A stretch of DNA of 64,000 bases from Gordius sp. MW1. Lineage: Eukaryota; Nematomorpha; Gordioida; Gordea; Gordiidae. The stretch is from positions 15,360,245 through 15,424,244 of the forward strand of contig OZ038528.1 in assembly GCA_964036665.1 (NCBI GenBank), given 5' to 3'. Positions 10,493 to 40,227 of the stretch are shown here, piece by piece. Position numbers and translations under genes: made by a program. Every line of letters begins with the position of its first letter. Positions within the stretch are counted from its first letter, which is position 1. Below the pieces are notes generated by a model, which was not told the origin of the DNA, made no database searches, and saw only the letters and a list, made by a program, of their open reading frames with translations.

Positions 10493-12353
10493 GGGATATA
10501 GGCTAAATCCCGAAAAGGCACAATCCCGAAGCTACAATAATGCTACTGCTACGATTTTCAAATTTCCATATGTTTTTTAATTTTAAAGTTTTATCCATAA
10601 TCAAGAGCAAGATTTGGGTGCCCCTTTACAATTTACTTATGTAAGAATCACATTTAATTAACCTCTGCACCAAGTAACATAATATAGCTTTATTTACAGA
10701 TCACTGATGAGTATTAATATTTAGTGACAAGGTATAAATTAAAGGATGCCATTAATAATAATCGTTTGGAATCAATATCTAAGGTAATTTTAACGTATTT
10801 AAAATCAGGGAATCATTAATCCTATTAGGTATACAATAATGTTTGGGTATTATGTACTCAAGAGCTATATTTGGGTGGAACCTTTACAATTTACTAATTA
10901 TATAATTAACTGATATACGTTTGTTTGGTATAAGGTGGTGTATAAATAAGCAATATATAATAAATTTAAGTATTATATAAAGGATATCATCCCAGTGCTA
11001 TCCCATGCCTCTAGATTCTTTTATAAAAGTTGATTAATGGAATATTTAGAACGTTAAGTGATATAGTTACAGAGTATAATCTCAGCAAGTAAACATATAA
11101 GAAATTTGTTAAAGTTTTTTTGTACTTTAATAGAAAAAATATTAAATTTTAAAAGGGCAATCTCTTTAGCCATTAGATTAAATAGAAATTATTCATACAA
11201 TTTATGATGCTATATAACTTAATTTAGATCCTATAAGATTGTAAAGGGATCATTGTTAAATATGATTAGTATCAATGTGCATGTGATTAGATAAGCTTTT
11301 GTATTAAGTTTTTGCTATTATTATAAGGCAAATTTATTTATAACTAAATCACTAACTATTTCTATTTTATTTTTATCTACCTCAACTAATGTTTACTTAT
11401 TGATGTGCTGTTATATTGATATATAAGATGATTGATGGATGAAACTCTTACCCCAATTTTTACATTTAATGCTTACCAAAGAGCCTAGCAAAAAAATGCC
11501 TTAAAATCTTGTTCTTGTTTTAAAAAGTCTAATTAGAAAATGTTATAGCAGGTTATGAAAATCTGGTACCTATCAATAACTTTTTTAGGAATGTGAAAAA
11601 TTTTATATTTTACCAAACTTAATTTCAAGAAATATCAATAATATACTTATTGTCATATAGAAATTTAAGTTAGACCCACATTATAAAAATTTTGTTTTGG
11701 AAAATATTACATGTATATTTCTGATACCATTTTATGGAATTTGTTGAATTTATGGTTATAAAATTGTAAATAATGAGTAATCTATCAATGAGTAAAAGAT
11801 TGGTTATACTTTCATTCATTTAATCTATATATATCTAGCATAGGCTTTTATTTGATAAAATTAAGCTCTAACAATCAACAAATAACAATATTTTAGCTTT
11901 GTTTTATAATCTAATTTTATAGTTTTAAGAGTTTATACATTATAGTAAATATTATTAAAGCTTAGCAACTTAATACACAAAAATTCTAAATTAATGAACT
12001 CATTATACTATGTTTATTAAGTTACTTAATTATAATTTTCATTTTAATCTACAATAAATTAAATTTGATACTCATTTTTACACAAAAATTATCATTTTTA
12101 TAGTTGTATATGTTTATAGACATTACATTTAGATTTTTTCATATTATTAAATATAACCTTATATGATGTATTTTTATTTAAAGTGTCAACACTTCCTTAA
12201 GTTTGGACGATTCTATTAATTTTTGTTTTTAAGTTTTTTTTAGCCAAATTTTCTAAATTTATAGTTTGTACCTTATTTAATATGTTCATCATAAAATTAA
12301 AAAAGCTATTTTTGTTATGAGCAAAATTAGTCATATTCAAAGAAACTTTACCT

Positions 12354-12775
12354 AAGAGTTATCTAAATATCTCCTGCACTTTTAAGAATCTCAGTATTAA
12401 TTTAAGGAATCATTGATTTAACCTATTTATATCTAGAATAGACTTTTATTTGATGTAATTAAGCTTTAACAATTAACAAATGATAATACTCTAGCTCTGT
12501 TGTATAATCTAAAGATTTGTAGGAAGAACTGATACACCCTCTCCTAAAAAATCATAGAATGTTATAAATAAACTTACAAATAATTTGAATAAGCTATATA
12601 ATATATAAGTGCTAAGAATTATAAGTTACCTTCATGTGAGATGTCAAGAGTTATCTAAATATCTCCTGCACTTTTAAGAATCTCAGTATTAATTTAAGGA
12701 ATTATGATAACCTATTTATATCTAGAATAGACTTTTATTTGATGAAATTAAGCTTTAACAATTAACAAATGATAA
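12354..12775. repeat. Direct repeat with about 292-bp spacing
   Basis: A block of about 130 bp beginning AAGAGTTATCTAAATATCTC and ending in AACAATTAACAAATGATAA occurs at about 12354 and again at about 12646. A third, more diverged partial copy of its second half lies near 11820-11900. These are internal repeats of the element at 10214-13079. Confidence 0.75.
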
Positions 12776-13079
12776 AGTTTTCCATCTTTAATTTTGGTAT
12801 AATCCAAGTCTTTATGGGTCAGAATCAAATTTTTTCTACTCGACTTTTTAAATTCTAAAGATAATTTATAAATATTTAGATATTAAGCTTACTTATACTT
12901 TCTGTATTATCTTGATTTGTTCTCTCAACCAAATATTCATTAAAAGCTTGATTATATGATTGCATATTTTTTACCATATGTTAATTGCCGTAAAAGTGTA
13001 GCATTAAAATTCGGGATTGTGCGCTTTCGGGATTTAGCCTAGGAACCTATAAATACAAAGTATAAATCTATGATATTAC

Positions 13080-13295
13080 ACCTTTCTCACTAGTTTATAA
13101 TAAATTTGAACGAACGTCAATAAATTAATATTATACATAATATAGATGGCGCAATTAAACAAGCATGATATTTATTTTAGAATGCTGTCTTTGATATCCA
13201 CCCAATTCAATATTTTTTATTTACCTTTTTTAAGATTATTTAATTTACAAAAATTACTAATATCTATATAATTACCACTTTACCATGGACTCATC
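13080..13295. other. Short AT-rich spacer
   Basis: I see no feature here. It joins the inverted-repeat element to the minisatellite complex. Confidence 0.4.
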
Positions 13296-14600
13296 AAAAT
13301 GGCGGAAAAAAGGGTACACATTTTGTGCGTTGATAAGCAGTCTATCTAGTCTATGGTTGGAACAAAATGGACTTTTTAACCACATAGTTGAAATTTTTGT
13401 TGTTTATATGTTTAAATGCTAAAACCATAACCTATGGTAGTAGTATACATCTCGCCCATTACCACCATCATAACTAGCACATGCTGCTTAATAATCCGGT
13501 TACTAGCACGGCAGATTAAAGTTGCCATGGTTGCTGGTTGAGAGTAACTAACCGGGCATTTAGCAGATTGGATTGATATAAACCGTGGTATCGAGCAGGG
13601 TTGTTTGAAACTAGACATCCTTATTTTTACCCTCTTTTTCACCGTGCCCCCCCCCCCTTATTTTTTACCTTCTTTTTCACCGCCCCTTAATTTTTTACCC
13701 TATTTTTCACCGCCCCTTATTTTTTACCCTCTTTTTCACCGGGGGTTGGAGAGGGGTGTGTGATTTGCCCCTCCCCCCCCCCCCCCCGCAGTGTAAAAGA
13801 GGGTAAAAAATAAGGAGGCGGCAAACCACGCCCCAGTGAATTAGAGGGTGAAAAATCAGGGGGGGGGGTGCCAAAAACCCCCTCCCCTGAGAAAGAGAGT
13901 AAAAATAAGGGGGGGGGGCAAAACACCCCAACCCCTGGTGATAAAGAGAGTAAAAAATAGGGGGGGGGGGGCAAAACACCCCAACCCCTGGTGATAAAGA
14001 GAGTAAAAAATAGGGGGGGGGGCAAATTGCCCCCCTCTCCTCTGCTAAGAAAGAAGGTAAAAAATAAGGGGGGGGGAAATCACCCAGCCCCCCCTCCTCA
14101 CCCCTGGTGAGAAAGAGGTTAAAAAATAAGGCGGGGGGCAAACCAACGGGCAAATTTCTTTATAATATATTTTAGTTTTTTTATCACCATTTTTGGATGA
14201 ATATATGATTGAAAAATTTTGATTAGCATTATATGCCAGCTGCCAACTCTAATAGTAAGGTAAAATTAAATTTGCTAAAAACCATGTTTAGTTTCAAATA
14301 ACCCTGCTCAATACCACGGTTTAATCCTGCTAAATGCCCGGTTAGTTACTCTCAACCAGCAACCATGGCAACTTTTCTGCCGTGCTAACCGGGTTATTAA
14401 GCAGCAAGTGCTGGTTATAATGATGGTAATGGTAGGAGATATGTGCCTATTACCAAGTTTAGCACTATACAAGCACAACCAATTCGAGCATATTAACAAC
14501 ACTAGTTGAAATACACCAGTTGTACTCTTCAAAATGGCTGAAAATATAACACACAATTTACCATATGAAACATGGCACGAGCAGTCTATCTAGTCTATGT
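13296..14600. repeat. Inverted-repeat unit flanked by direct repeats, carrying a G-rich minisatellite
   Basis: Inverted arms of about 150-190 bp (about 13430-13620 and 14281-14455) share GGTTGCTGGTTGAGAGTAAC and the GGGCATTTAGCAG block. Weaker inverted similarity continues outwards to about 13370 and 14540. Outside them is a direct repeat containing AGCAGTCTATCTAGTCTATG at about 13337-13356 and 14580-14599. Together this looks like a transposon-like unit, but the flanking repeat is too long for a standard DNA-transposon target duplication. No transposase is visible. Confidence 0.6.
13640..14150. repeat. G-rich minisatellite, roughly 55-65 bp units
   Basis: Repeated blocks have the form GAAAGAGAGTAAAAAATA, then 8-12 G, then CAAA and CACCCCAACCCCTGGTGA. 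Units vary in G-run length and in the pyrimidine block, and two adjacent units near 13930-14020 are almost identical. The long proline-rich open frames on the minus strand are a by-product of this composition. The G-runs could form quadruplexes, and they are probable sites of assembly error. Confidence 0.75.
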
Positions 14601-14888
14601 TTATGGAGAAGGTGTTTGAGCAAACACCAACATCAAGTTCATTGAACTTATCATATAGTGAAAGTGAGCTTGTTAAGGAAAACTGTAGTATAGGAAAAGC
14701 TTTTTTTGTGTGATTAAATTAACAGGTTAATTGATATAGAGGCAGAGAAACAAAAAACTTCTCAGGATCCTGATAAAGCATTACTTGATTCTCTTCTATA
14801 TGAATTTAAAGCCTTAACTGATGCCAATAAATTTTTATTTAAAGTAAATGTTTTACAAAATTTAAAAATTAATAAATCTATGTAATAT
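14601..14888 (+). pseudogene. BESS-motif-like protein remnant, copy 1
   Basis: An open stretch from about 14606 to 14710 and a second from about 14733 to 14884 look coding. The second reads DPDKALLDSLLYEFKALTDA then NKFLFKVNVLQNLKIN. Its spacing of Leu/Phe residues resembles the BESS motif that ends MADF-type DNA-binding proteins. Such proteins accompany some PIF/Harbinger transposases as a second gene. It has no start and no complete domain, so I call it a decayed fragment. Confidence 0.4.
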
Positions 14889-15221
14889 GTATAAAATGTT
14901 TGATAAGTACTTTTGTTTTTATAAGTCCACCATTTAGGTTTATTAGAAGAAAAATTTTTATATCAATTTTATAGAAGGGTTAAAATCAAACCATGGTAAA
15001 GTAAAATTATTAAAGTGTAGGCTGATTTTTATTAGTATAGTATGAACTTTAAACCTTCAACTAATAATATATACATTAATTTATTAATATAAAATTACAA
15101 CTATGTATTATTGAAGTAAGAACAAAAAATATCTCTAATTTCTCTAGCTTATATTAGAAATTAGATAATAAATTGCAGGTTTTTGGTAATAATCAGAACA
15201 TAATAATAACCCCTTTCAGGG

Positions 15222-15418
15222 GTGCCGCAATTAAATTAAAAGTTTCTAATTAGCGCCATCTATAGGCAATTTTAATTAGAGACTATTTTGAACTATAAAT
15301 ATATATATATCCCTAACCCTATCTTTTTTAGCATGTGACTATATAGTTCAAATTAGTCTCTAATTAATTGCCTATTGATGGCGGTAATTAGAGGAAACTT
15401 TTAATTTAATTGCGGCAC
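15222..15418. mobile_element. 197-bp palindromic MITE
   Basis: Nearly the whole element is an inverted repeat. GTGCCGCAATTAAATTAAAA at the left pairs with its complement at 15399-15418, and pairing continues through GCGCCATC/GATGGCGG and AATTAGAGACTA/TAGTCTCTAATT. The short loop contains CCCTAACCCTA. No clear target duplication was seen. It lies between two fragments of the Harbinger remnant. Confidence 0.8.
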
Positions 15419-15599
15419 TCTCTAGCTTGTTGAGTTGAAGGTTGTTATCTGGTGTTATTTGCTGAGTATTGTTATTGTTAATCTCATATAGGCAAATCTT
15501 TATCTAACTGTACATTATGTAATGTTCAAATACCCTGAACTATTTTTTCAGTTTTTTTATGCTTTGTTTTTATAGAACTATAAGTATACCAAATGTTTT

Positions 15600-15694
15600 A
15601 AATAAAAAGTTAAAAATTCTAGACTTTAAGTCTCTGAATGAGGCTAATAAATTTTTGTTTAAAATCAATGTTCTACAATATTTGAATAATTAGG
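15600..15694 (+). pseudogene. BESS-motif-like remnant, copy 2
   Basis: It reads DFKSLNEANKFLFKINVLQY followed by a stop. This is clearly related to the 14819-14872 segment (ANKFLFK-[VI]-NVLQ shared). The two copies lie about 0.8 kb apart with the palindromic MITE between them, so a small duplication or two element insertions occurred. No function is expected. Confidence 0.4.
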
Positions 15695-15930
15695 TGCTTT
15701 CTTCCCTAGTATAATCAAAACATAGTTTATCATCCTTTAAAATAGTTTTCATTATATAATTAAACTCGCCAGAATCATGTCTTTGTTCATAAATCATTTT
15801 TTTCCTAATAGATTTTTTCAAAGCATACTCAGAGAGTAAAAGGATTAATAAAGAATTGTATTCAGAATCGCGTATTTAGACATAAAAAATAATGACAGGA
15901 AGTTGAATCATGTATTAAGACGAGCCTTAG
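15695..15930 (-). pseudogene. PIF/Harbinger transposase N-terminal fragment and element end
   Basis: Read on the minus strand, a short open region contains EQRHDSGEFNYIMKTILKDD. It resembles the N-terminal lead-in of Harbinger transposases ('GEF...LM..L..DD..F..Y.R'). Just outside it, at about 15905-15928, is GTTGAATCATGTATTAAGAC, then GAGCC and TTA. This matches the end of the MITEs at 6086 and 9245 (GAATCGTATCTTAAAACGGG then CCC TAA). I infer the autonomous relative, or an ancestor, of those MITEs, now in ruins. Confidence 0.4.
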
Positions 15931-17209
15931 TCAGTTTATAAACTTGCCTAAGCCTTAAAAAGGAAACATTTTTTTAGCCCAACCTTTTATGTCGTAATTA
16001 AAAAATTATTTTACCTTTATAAAATAAAATTAATGCTATTAGTATATGTATTTAATTAGAAATATACAAGTTAGACGTCCCCGATCTACGACTAATTTTA
16101 GTCTCTCTAATTTCCTCATTTTAAACGAAATAATTTAATTAATAAATATATATATTAAGATTCATAAGCTATATAAATTATTAACTTTTTCCATTTTTCA
16201 TAATTTTAAGTTTTTAAAAAGTTTATAATAAAATTTACAATTTTTTAAAAATTGTCATTAGCTTTGCGTCGGGCCGGGTCCTAGTTATTAAAAATAACCA
16301 GTCCTCAAGATATTTATAGAAACCTAATAAAATTAAAAGAAAAATAATAAATATAATTTTTGATTATGATTCTGATGCTAGATAAACTTTAAAGGGACTA
16401 TATTTAAAATTGTTTTTAAAATTTAAATTAGGGGCTATTAAATGCAAGTATCTCTCGCGGGGAATATAAATGTCCACATATTTCTCCAAAAAGTTCTGAC
16501 AAAATTTTTTTAGTCGTCAACAATAATTTATCAAGCCTAACGTATAAATAGGGAACGGTTGAGTTTTTTAGATCTTTGTTAAAAATAGTTGACACTATAA
16601 AAGAAATTCACATTTGTAATAGCGATGCTCAGAACGATGGATTATGTCATAGTTTTAGTCACAAAAATTTTGCATAATAATTGTTGAGAAATTATAAATA
16701 TTAAACAAAAACCATTACAACTAAATACTTTTCTCCCAAATATTTCTTCGACCAAATTAGGGGTAGACTTAGAGGATTATTGTATGCTTCTAATTTTAAA
16801 ATGAAGGTCAATTATGGGTCGCAGAGGATCTTATGAGTTTAGCTGACGGCCAAAATTAACATTCATAAAAAGAATATCACATAACAAATGGTGATTAGAA
16901 ATGTATTGTGTTTTAAACATATGGTGTACGTGTATGTACATATTTTTATATTTATAAAAGATAAATAAAATTGGGTGGTGCGGTTTGATAGATAACAGGG
17001 TTGACAAGTAATTCCAATAAATTAACAATATAATACGGATCCCAAAGGACCTATTTTTGGTTAATGGAAAACGAGTATATGGGTATGTTTTATATGGTAT
17101 ACAATTATAATTCTTTGTATATATAATGTGGCATGCTTGATATACAGGTTCAATTGCACTCTTGGGTTAACTTTAAATCCAATTAGCTCGATGAGCATAA
17201 TAACAGCCT
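15931..17209. other. Intergenic region downstream of the phospholipase gene
   Basis: AT-rich, with no convincing coding frame or repeat boundary. It must contain the 3' untranslated region and polyadenylation site of the minus-strand phospholipase gene immediately left of 17210. I could not pick a single signal. A GTCGGGCCGGGTCC patch near 16268 is the only GC-rich spot. Confidence 0.4.
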
Positions 17210-35903
<18,694 letters not shown>

Positions 35904-36185
35904 ACCGCTCGCGCTTCCCAGTTTATGTTGCCCTTGCTACACAAAACAACCTTTTCACAATTCCCGCGTTATGCCCTGAGGGATATTGATCATTTACACG
36001 TCTTTGTAGGAATAAAAGAAGAAGATTCTGGAAGGTGTTTAAGGATGAGAATTCCTATTCAAATATCTCGAGAATTATCTCAGAATATCGCGAAACCATC
36101 GGTACAAAATCGCGGGGTTAGACTGCGCCTTTCGGAAGAATTCAATGTGCGACCCAGTGTGTTGCAGGTGTAATAAGGAAATGCG

Positions 36186-36206
36186 GAGAGAGAGAGAGAG
36201 AGAGAG
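36186..36206. repeat. (GA)n microsatellite upstream of PLCB4
   Basis: About ten GA units lie 283 bp upstream of the start codon. They are read as (CT)n on the gene's strand. Confidence 0.9.
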
Positions 36207-36238
36207 CTTTAAAAGTTAAGAGCGGGAGGTGCCTGGAT

Positions 36239-36246
36239 ATTTTATA
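36239..36246 (-). promoter_or_regulatory. Candidate TATA box of PLCB4
   Basis: GGTATAAAATATCC on the minus strand lies 336 bp upstream of the ATG, and the (CT)n tract falls about 30-50 bp downstream of it. Transcription would start near 36205-36215, with an unspliced 5' UTR of roughly 300 nt. The placement is suggestive only. Confidence 0.35.
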
Positions 36247-36249
36247 CCA

Positions 36250-38517
36250 GTGCCTCTTTAGGTGCTAGCTTACAAAACCATCTCCTTCCACGGAGCAGAG
36301 AGTGTTAGAAGAGAAGGGAAGGAAAGTAGAGGGGGGGGGGAGTGTTTTGAATTATCGATTAGGTAAAAAAACACGAAAATGAGTAAGTAAGGTACTACTA
36401 GTGGGCGGTAGTAGTTTCTTTGCGACAACTAGTACTACGAGGACACTCTATATAAATTTGTTTCTATGGTAGTAGTTTCTGTTGGTGCCGAAGCTGGTCA
36501 CAATCGAAGGCGCAGTTTTAGCATGAGGGAGGTTTTGCCTGCTGAAAATGGAGATAGAGAAACGTGATGCGGCCTACAATTTGCAAAACAAAACTTTAAT
36601 AGCCGATTAAGAAATATTTGTTTATACTTTTTTTCAAAGAAAATTTTTATTTAATATAATTATTTTAATATTTGAATGCTTCGTTTTCTATATATTTGGA
36701 AAAAATCGACATTTGCTAATTGAAACAAAAATTTGAAAGTAACTCTTCTTTCTAAGATCATAGGTTAATTAACCTTCACACATTTTAAACAAATAAATAG
36801 AGCATTTTAACTATTTCGCACCAATTATAAAGTGAAATTGTTGGAATTATTGCTTCTTAAGACCCCACTCTTAATATAGAAAACGTTTAACTTATGACGT
36901 TTTCTACAACTAATGGAAGCGGAGAGGGACCCCTATAAATCATAAAATTTTTTAAAAAGTAAGAAATTTTATTGAATATAATCTAAATTAATACCAAACT
37001 CTTGCCCGTCCCTAATCAATCCTAGCAATAAGACTACCTTATAAAACAAACACTTTGGGCAAGACATTTCAAGCTTTAAATTCTTAAAAACCAACCTAAG
37101 CTCCTCCGATCAGGCATATAGTTGCTTCATATAGCTAGGAATATTCTGTACGGGTCCTCTGCGAGTTTCGGAATATGCTTCATTCCTTGGTGAACCGAAT
37201 AGGAATGGAATTATGTTTGGGGTGGAATTATAGTATGTATTATAATAATTGTTTTATCGATCGAAGGGGCGCAACTAGTGGTGGTGATTGCCAATCCAAT
37301 CTCCGTGCGATTAATCGTTAATTGATAACCTATATATAAAATTAATAAATATTGAGAGAAATTTCCATTAAAGACGCAAAAAATCGGAAAAGCGGCAATG
37401 AAACATATAAAGTGTTTATCATTGTCAGGTCGATCTACGCGCCATGGTATAATTTGATTATACAGAGGTCATTTCGATTAAACTAACTTAACGTCAGTTC
37501 CCTTTATTTTGATGGAAATTGTATTTGCAAATAATTTATTTTTTCCTCGTTTGCTGCTTTCCGCACCATTTTAACCTCAATTTTGGCAGTCCCTACATGC
37601 TAACAGTCGCAAGTTAGGAAAATTTAAAAAGCCTCAGAATTTCGTAATTAAGTAAACACTGTGCCAACTCTGTAGCAAAAGAAAGGATATATTTTTAAAA
37701 TGAACACTGGACAAAAACTTGCATTTGTCAGGCTCTTTCCCTCGTAGTCACTTATTTAATAGGGGTTCGAATATAAGTCTTCCAAATTTAAATCGATATT
37801 AAGATTCATTTAAAAATAATTGCATAGCAATTAAAAATTATACTAAGCCTCAATTTTTAAAAGAAATTAAACCAGGTTAGAGGAAAAGCTTGACAAATCT
37901 TATGATATCGAGATATTTTTTATATTTTTGATTGTGTATAATTCCAACCAATTCTCACTCTTAAGACACCCAGCTTGCCTTCGTCTTCTGTTCCACATTA
38001 AGGTCCAAATTATCCCAAAATATCGCGAGAATTTAAAGCGGTGCAACTCGTAAAATCTCTAACGCCTCGGCACCACTTTAACCGATCGAGGCGATAATTT
38101 ATTGATTTTGCGCCTTTTCTAACGGCAATTACCATTATTTATTCCATTACCACTTCTACATGCACAAACAATATTATAGCACCATACTACTACGCACAAA
38201 TTGAAAAATGGGCCCGCCCCCGCCCGCACACATGGACCGGTTCTTAGTTAGGAGCGAGCGAGAGGGTGTCGGTAAGTTAGGGAAAGCGAGATAAGGAAGG
38301 TTGCAAAAGAAAATCGATAAATTATGCTTGAATCTTCCCAGCACTAAAAATGTGAATTCGTTTGAGGGTAGTTAACAGACAATTTGGTTGGGTTTTCGCG
38401 CTTAAAGCAAAAGTTAAGCTTCAGGGGCGCTTGGTAAAATCTTTTAAAGCTTCTAAATCAACGACATATTTAAAATTCGGTAAAAATTAATAACCAGACG
38501 GTAGCACAACAAAAATG
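36250..38517. other. Intergenic region upstream of PLCB4
   Basis: No gene was seen. A short repeated motif, GGTAGTAGTTTCT, occurs at about 36416 and 36467. A palindromic AATTGCATAGCAATT at about 37823 matches the motif of the satellite element at 60951-62630. Any distal enhancers of the phospholipase gene would lie here. Confidence 0.4.
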
Positions 38518-38634
38518 CAGGGAGGAGCGGCTGCCCCCCTCCAAATCCAGAAATTCTTCAAAATTTAATGTATTTAAGGCTTAAATAATATCATTTTACC
38601 CCTCCCTAAACTTCCAATCCTGGCTAGGCTCATG
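38518..38634. mobile_element. Partial CATGGGCGTAGCC-family MITE
   Basis: It retains GCGGCTGCCCCCCTCCAAATCC and the right end CCTGGCTAGGCTCATG. The left terminus is lost. It belongs to the family of the copies at 39106, 39830 and 49002. Confidence 0.6.
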
Positions 38635-39105
38635 AACATCACCAAGGACATAGGACACTAAGTTCGCCAGGCAAATTCTGCCACCCTAAGTAGTTCGAGT
38701 CTCAAGACAGGTAGCCCGCATATTCTCTAAGCCCGACCAAAATCCAATAACATTTGTAACGCAGCCGCAAAAATTTTAAATTTAACCGTTCCAACGTATG
38801 TATATATTTTTAGTATGTAACTCAATAGATAAAATCCCGTTCCAGCGTAATTAACATATTTTTCATGGGGGTAATAAAACGAAATTCGTTGAGAGAACAT
38901 ATAAATAATATCGGAAAAAAGTATTAAAACTATTTTGCCAACGTTTTTTAACAAGATAGAATATATCATAAACATTTTAGCCATAAAATATTGATCCCCG
39001 CTGACAGATCTCGTTTTATTATGTACATCAAAACCATCAGACATAGTGTAGTTATCACCTCCCTTTCCCCAAACGCTCGAAACCTAGACTTTAAATATCG
39101 AGTCG

Positions 39106-39292
39106 CATGGGCGTAGCCAAGGAGGGACAGGGAGGGGCGGCTGCCCCCCTCTAAATCCAAAATTTTGTTGAAATTTATTAAAATAAGTACTAAAATTTCA
39201 AAAAAAGCTCATTATGCCCGTCCCTAAATCATTATTGCCCCTCCCTAAATCATTTTTGCCCCCCTCTAATTCCAATGCTGGCTACGCCCATG
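39106..39292. mobile_element. 187-bp hAT-type MITE, CATGGGCGTAGCC family
   Basis: Ends CATGGGCGTAGCCA and TGGCTACGCCCATG are flanked by the exact 8-bp duplication TCGAGTCG (39098-39105, 39293-39300). The interior has GGGCGGCTGCCCCCCTC and repeated GCCCSTCCCTAAATCAT blocks. No coding. Confidence 0.88.
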
Positions 39293-39829
39293 TCGAGTCG
39301 AATAAACCTAATTTTTACTTAACGCAAGGACCCAAAACGCAAACTTATAACAATTGATAGGTGTTGCAGTGCTTAAACTTTACTCATAACTATGGAAAAA
39401 AATACACGACATTCTGCACAAAATGTTTCCCTCCGCCGGACATAACAAACAATTAGCACGAAACGATAAAAAATCCGTCAAGCCCTTAGGTTTTTGAAAA
39501 ACATTTCCTAAACGAAAGAATTAGTAGCCATGCGAGTCGTAGTTGAATTTGCCACCATACTACTCTACGAATGCAGGCCTGGCATCAATTTATATTAATG
39601 CCGACGACCTTGAGCATATAGATAATAATGTGTATTATGATGATGCAAAGGTAAGGTAAAGGGGGGTAGGGGACTTTAGGACAGTTAGTGGCTGGCCCTC
39701 TCTAAGAAGCAATTAAGAACGACATCCCCATCATAAATATTTCTCGGGGAAAAAAGTGGATTAAATGGAAGTCAAGTCATCGTACTCAAATGGAATAAAA
39801 TTTAATATACGTGCGTAGGTGGCGATCAC

Positions 39830-39993
39830 CATGGGCGTAGCCAGGGGGGCGGCCGCCCCCCCCCCTAAATGGTGAAAAAAAATTATGCAAAAAGCCTTAA
39901 AAACTAAAAAAAAATTATGTTTTGCCCCCTCCCCTAATTAAACTTTTGAACGTTTCGCCCCCCCCCCTAATCCAAAATCTGGCTACGCCCATG
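39830..39993. mobile_element. 164-bp hAT-type MITE, CATGGGCGTAGCC family
   Basis: The terminal repeats are the same, flanked by the exact 8-bp duplication GCGATCAC (39822-39829, 39994-40001). Long C and A homopolymers fill the interior. Confidence 0.88.
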
Positions 39994-40227
39994 GCGATCA
40001 CCTAAATAAGACTTATCCTATTCGGCCATCGAGAACAGAGACCAGATGATTCCAATGAATTTTTGTATATAGTGTATTATTTTGTTTTCGTGTATTACTT
40101 TGTCACTTTTTAACTTGATTGTTAGTATTTATTTAAACGTAGTTCTTGCTGTCCAAAATCGAGTAATTTTAACATTTTTAAAAAAATATAACAAAACTAA
40201 AGGCAAAAATGTAAAATTCATTTAGGG

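Larger units (their letters stand above)
10214..13079. mobile_element. Inverted-repeat element without recognisable genes
   Basis: The ends GTAATATCATAGATTTATAC and its complement at 13060-13079 form terminal inverted repeats. They continue inwards as a second paired block, GGCTAAATCCCGAAA...CACAATCCCGA, at 10500-10535 and 13010-13045. The left terminal repeat is split by the palindrome at 10237-10492. The flanks ACCTTTT and ACCTTTC could be a 6-bp target duplication. The 2.5-kb interior is very AT-rich, with internal direct repeats and no coding signal. I cannot assign a superfamily. Confidence 0.6.

Noticed and set aside
13707..14153. Proline-rich minus-strand open frames of 102 and 148 codons
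   Set aside because: They are translations of the G-run minisatellite. Frame openness follows from the absence of A/T-rich stops in the repeat.
38727..39160. Minus-strand frames of 64 and 105 codons
   Set aside because: AT-rich composition, overlap with a MITE end, and no recognisable domain.
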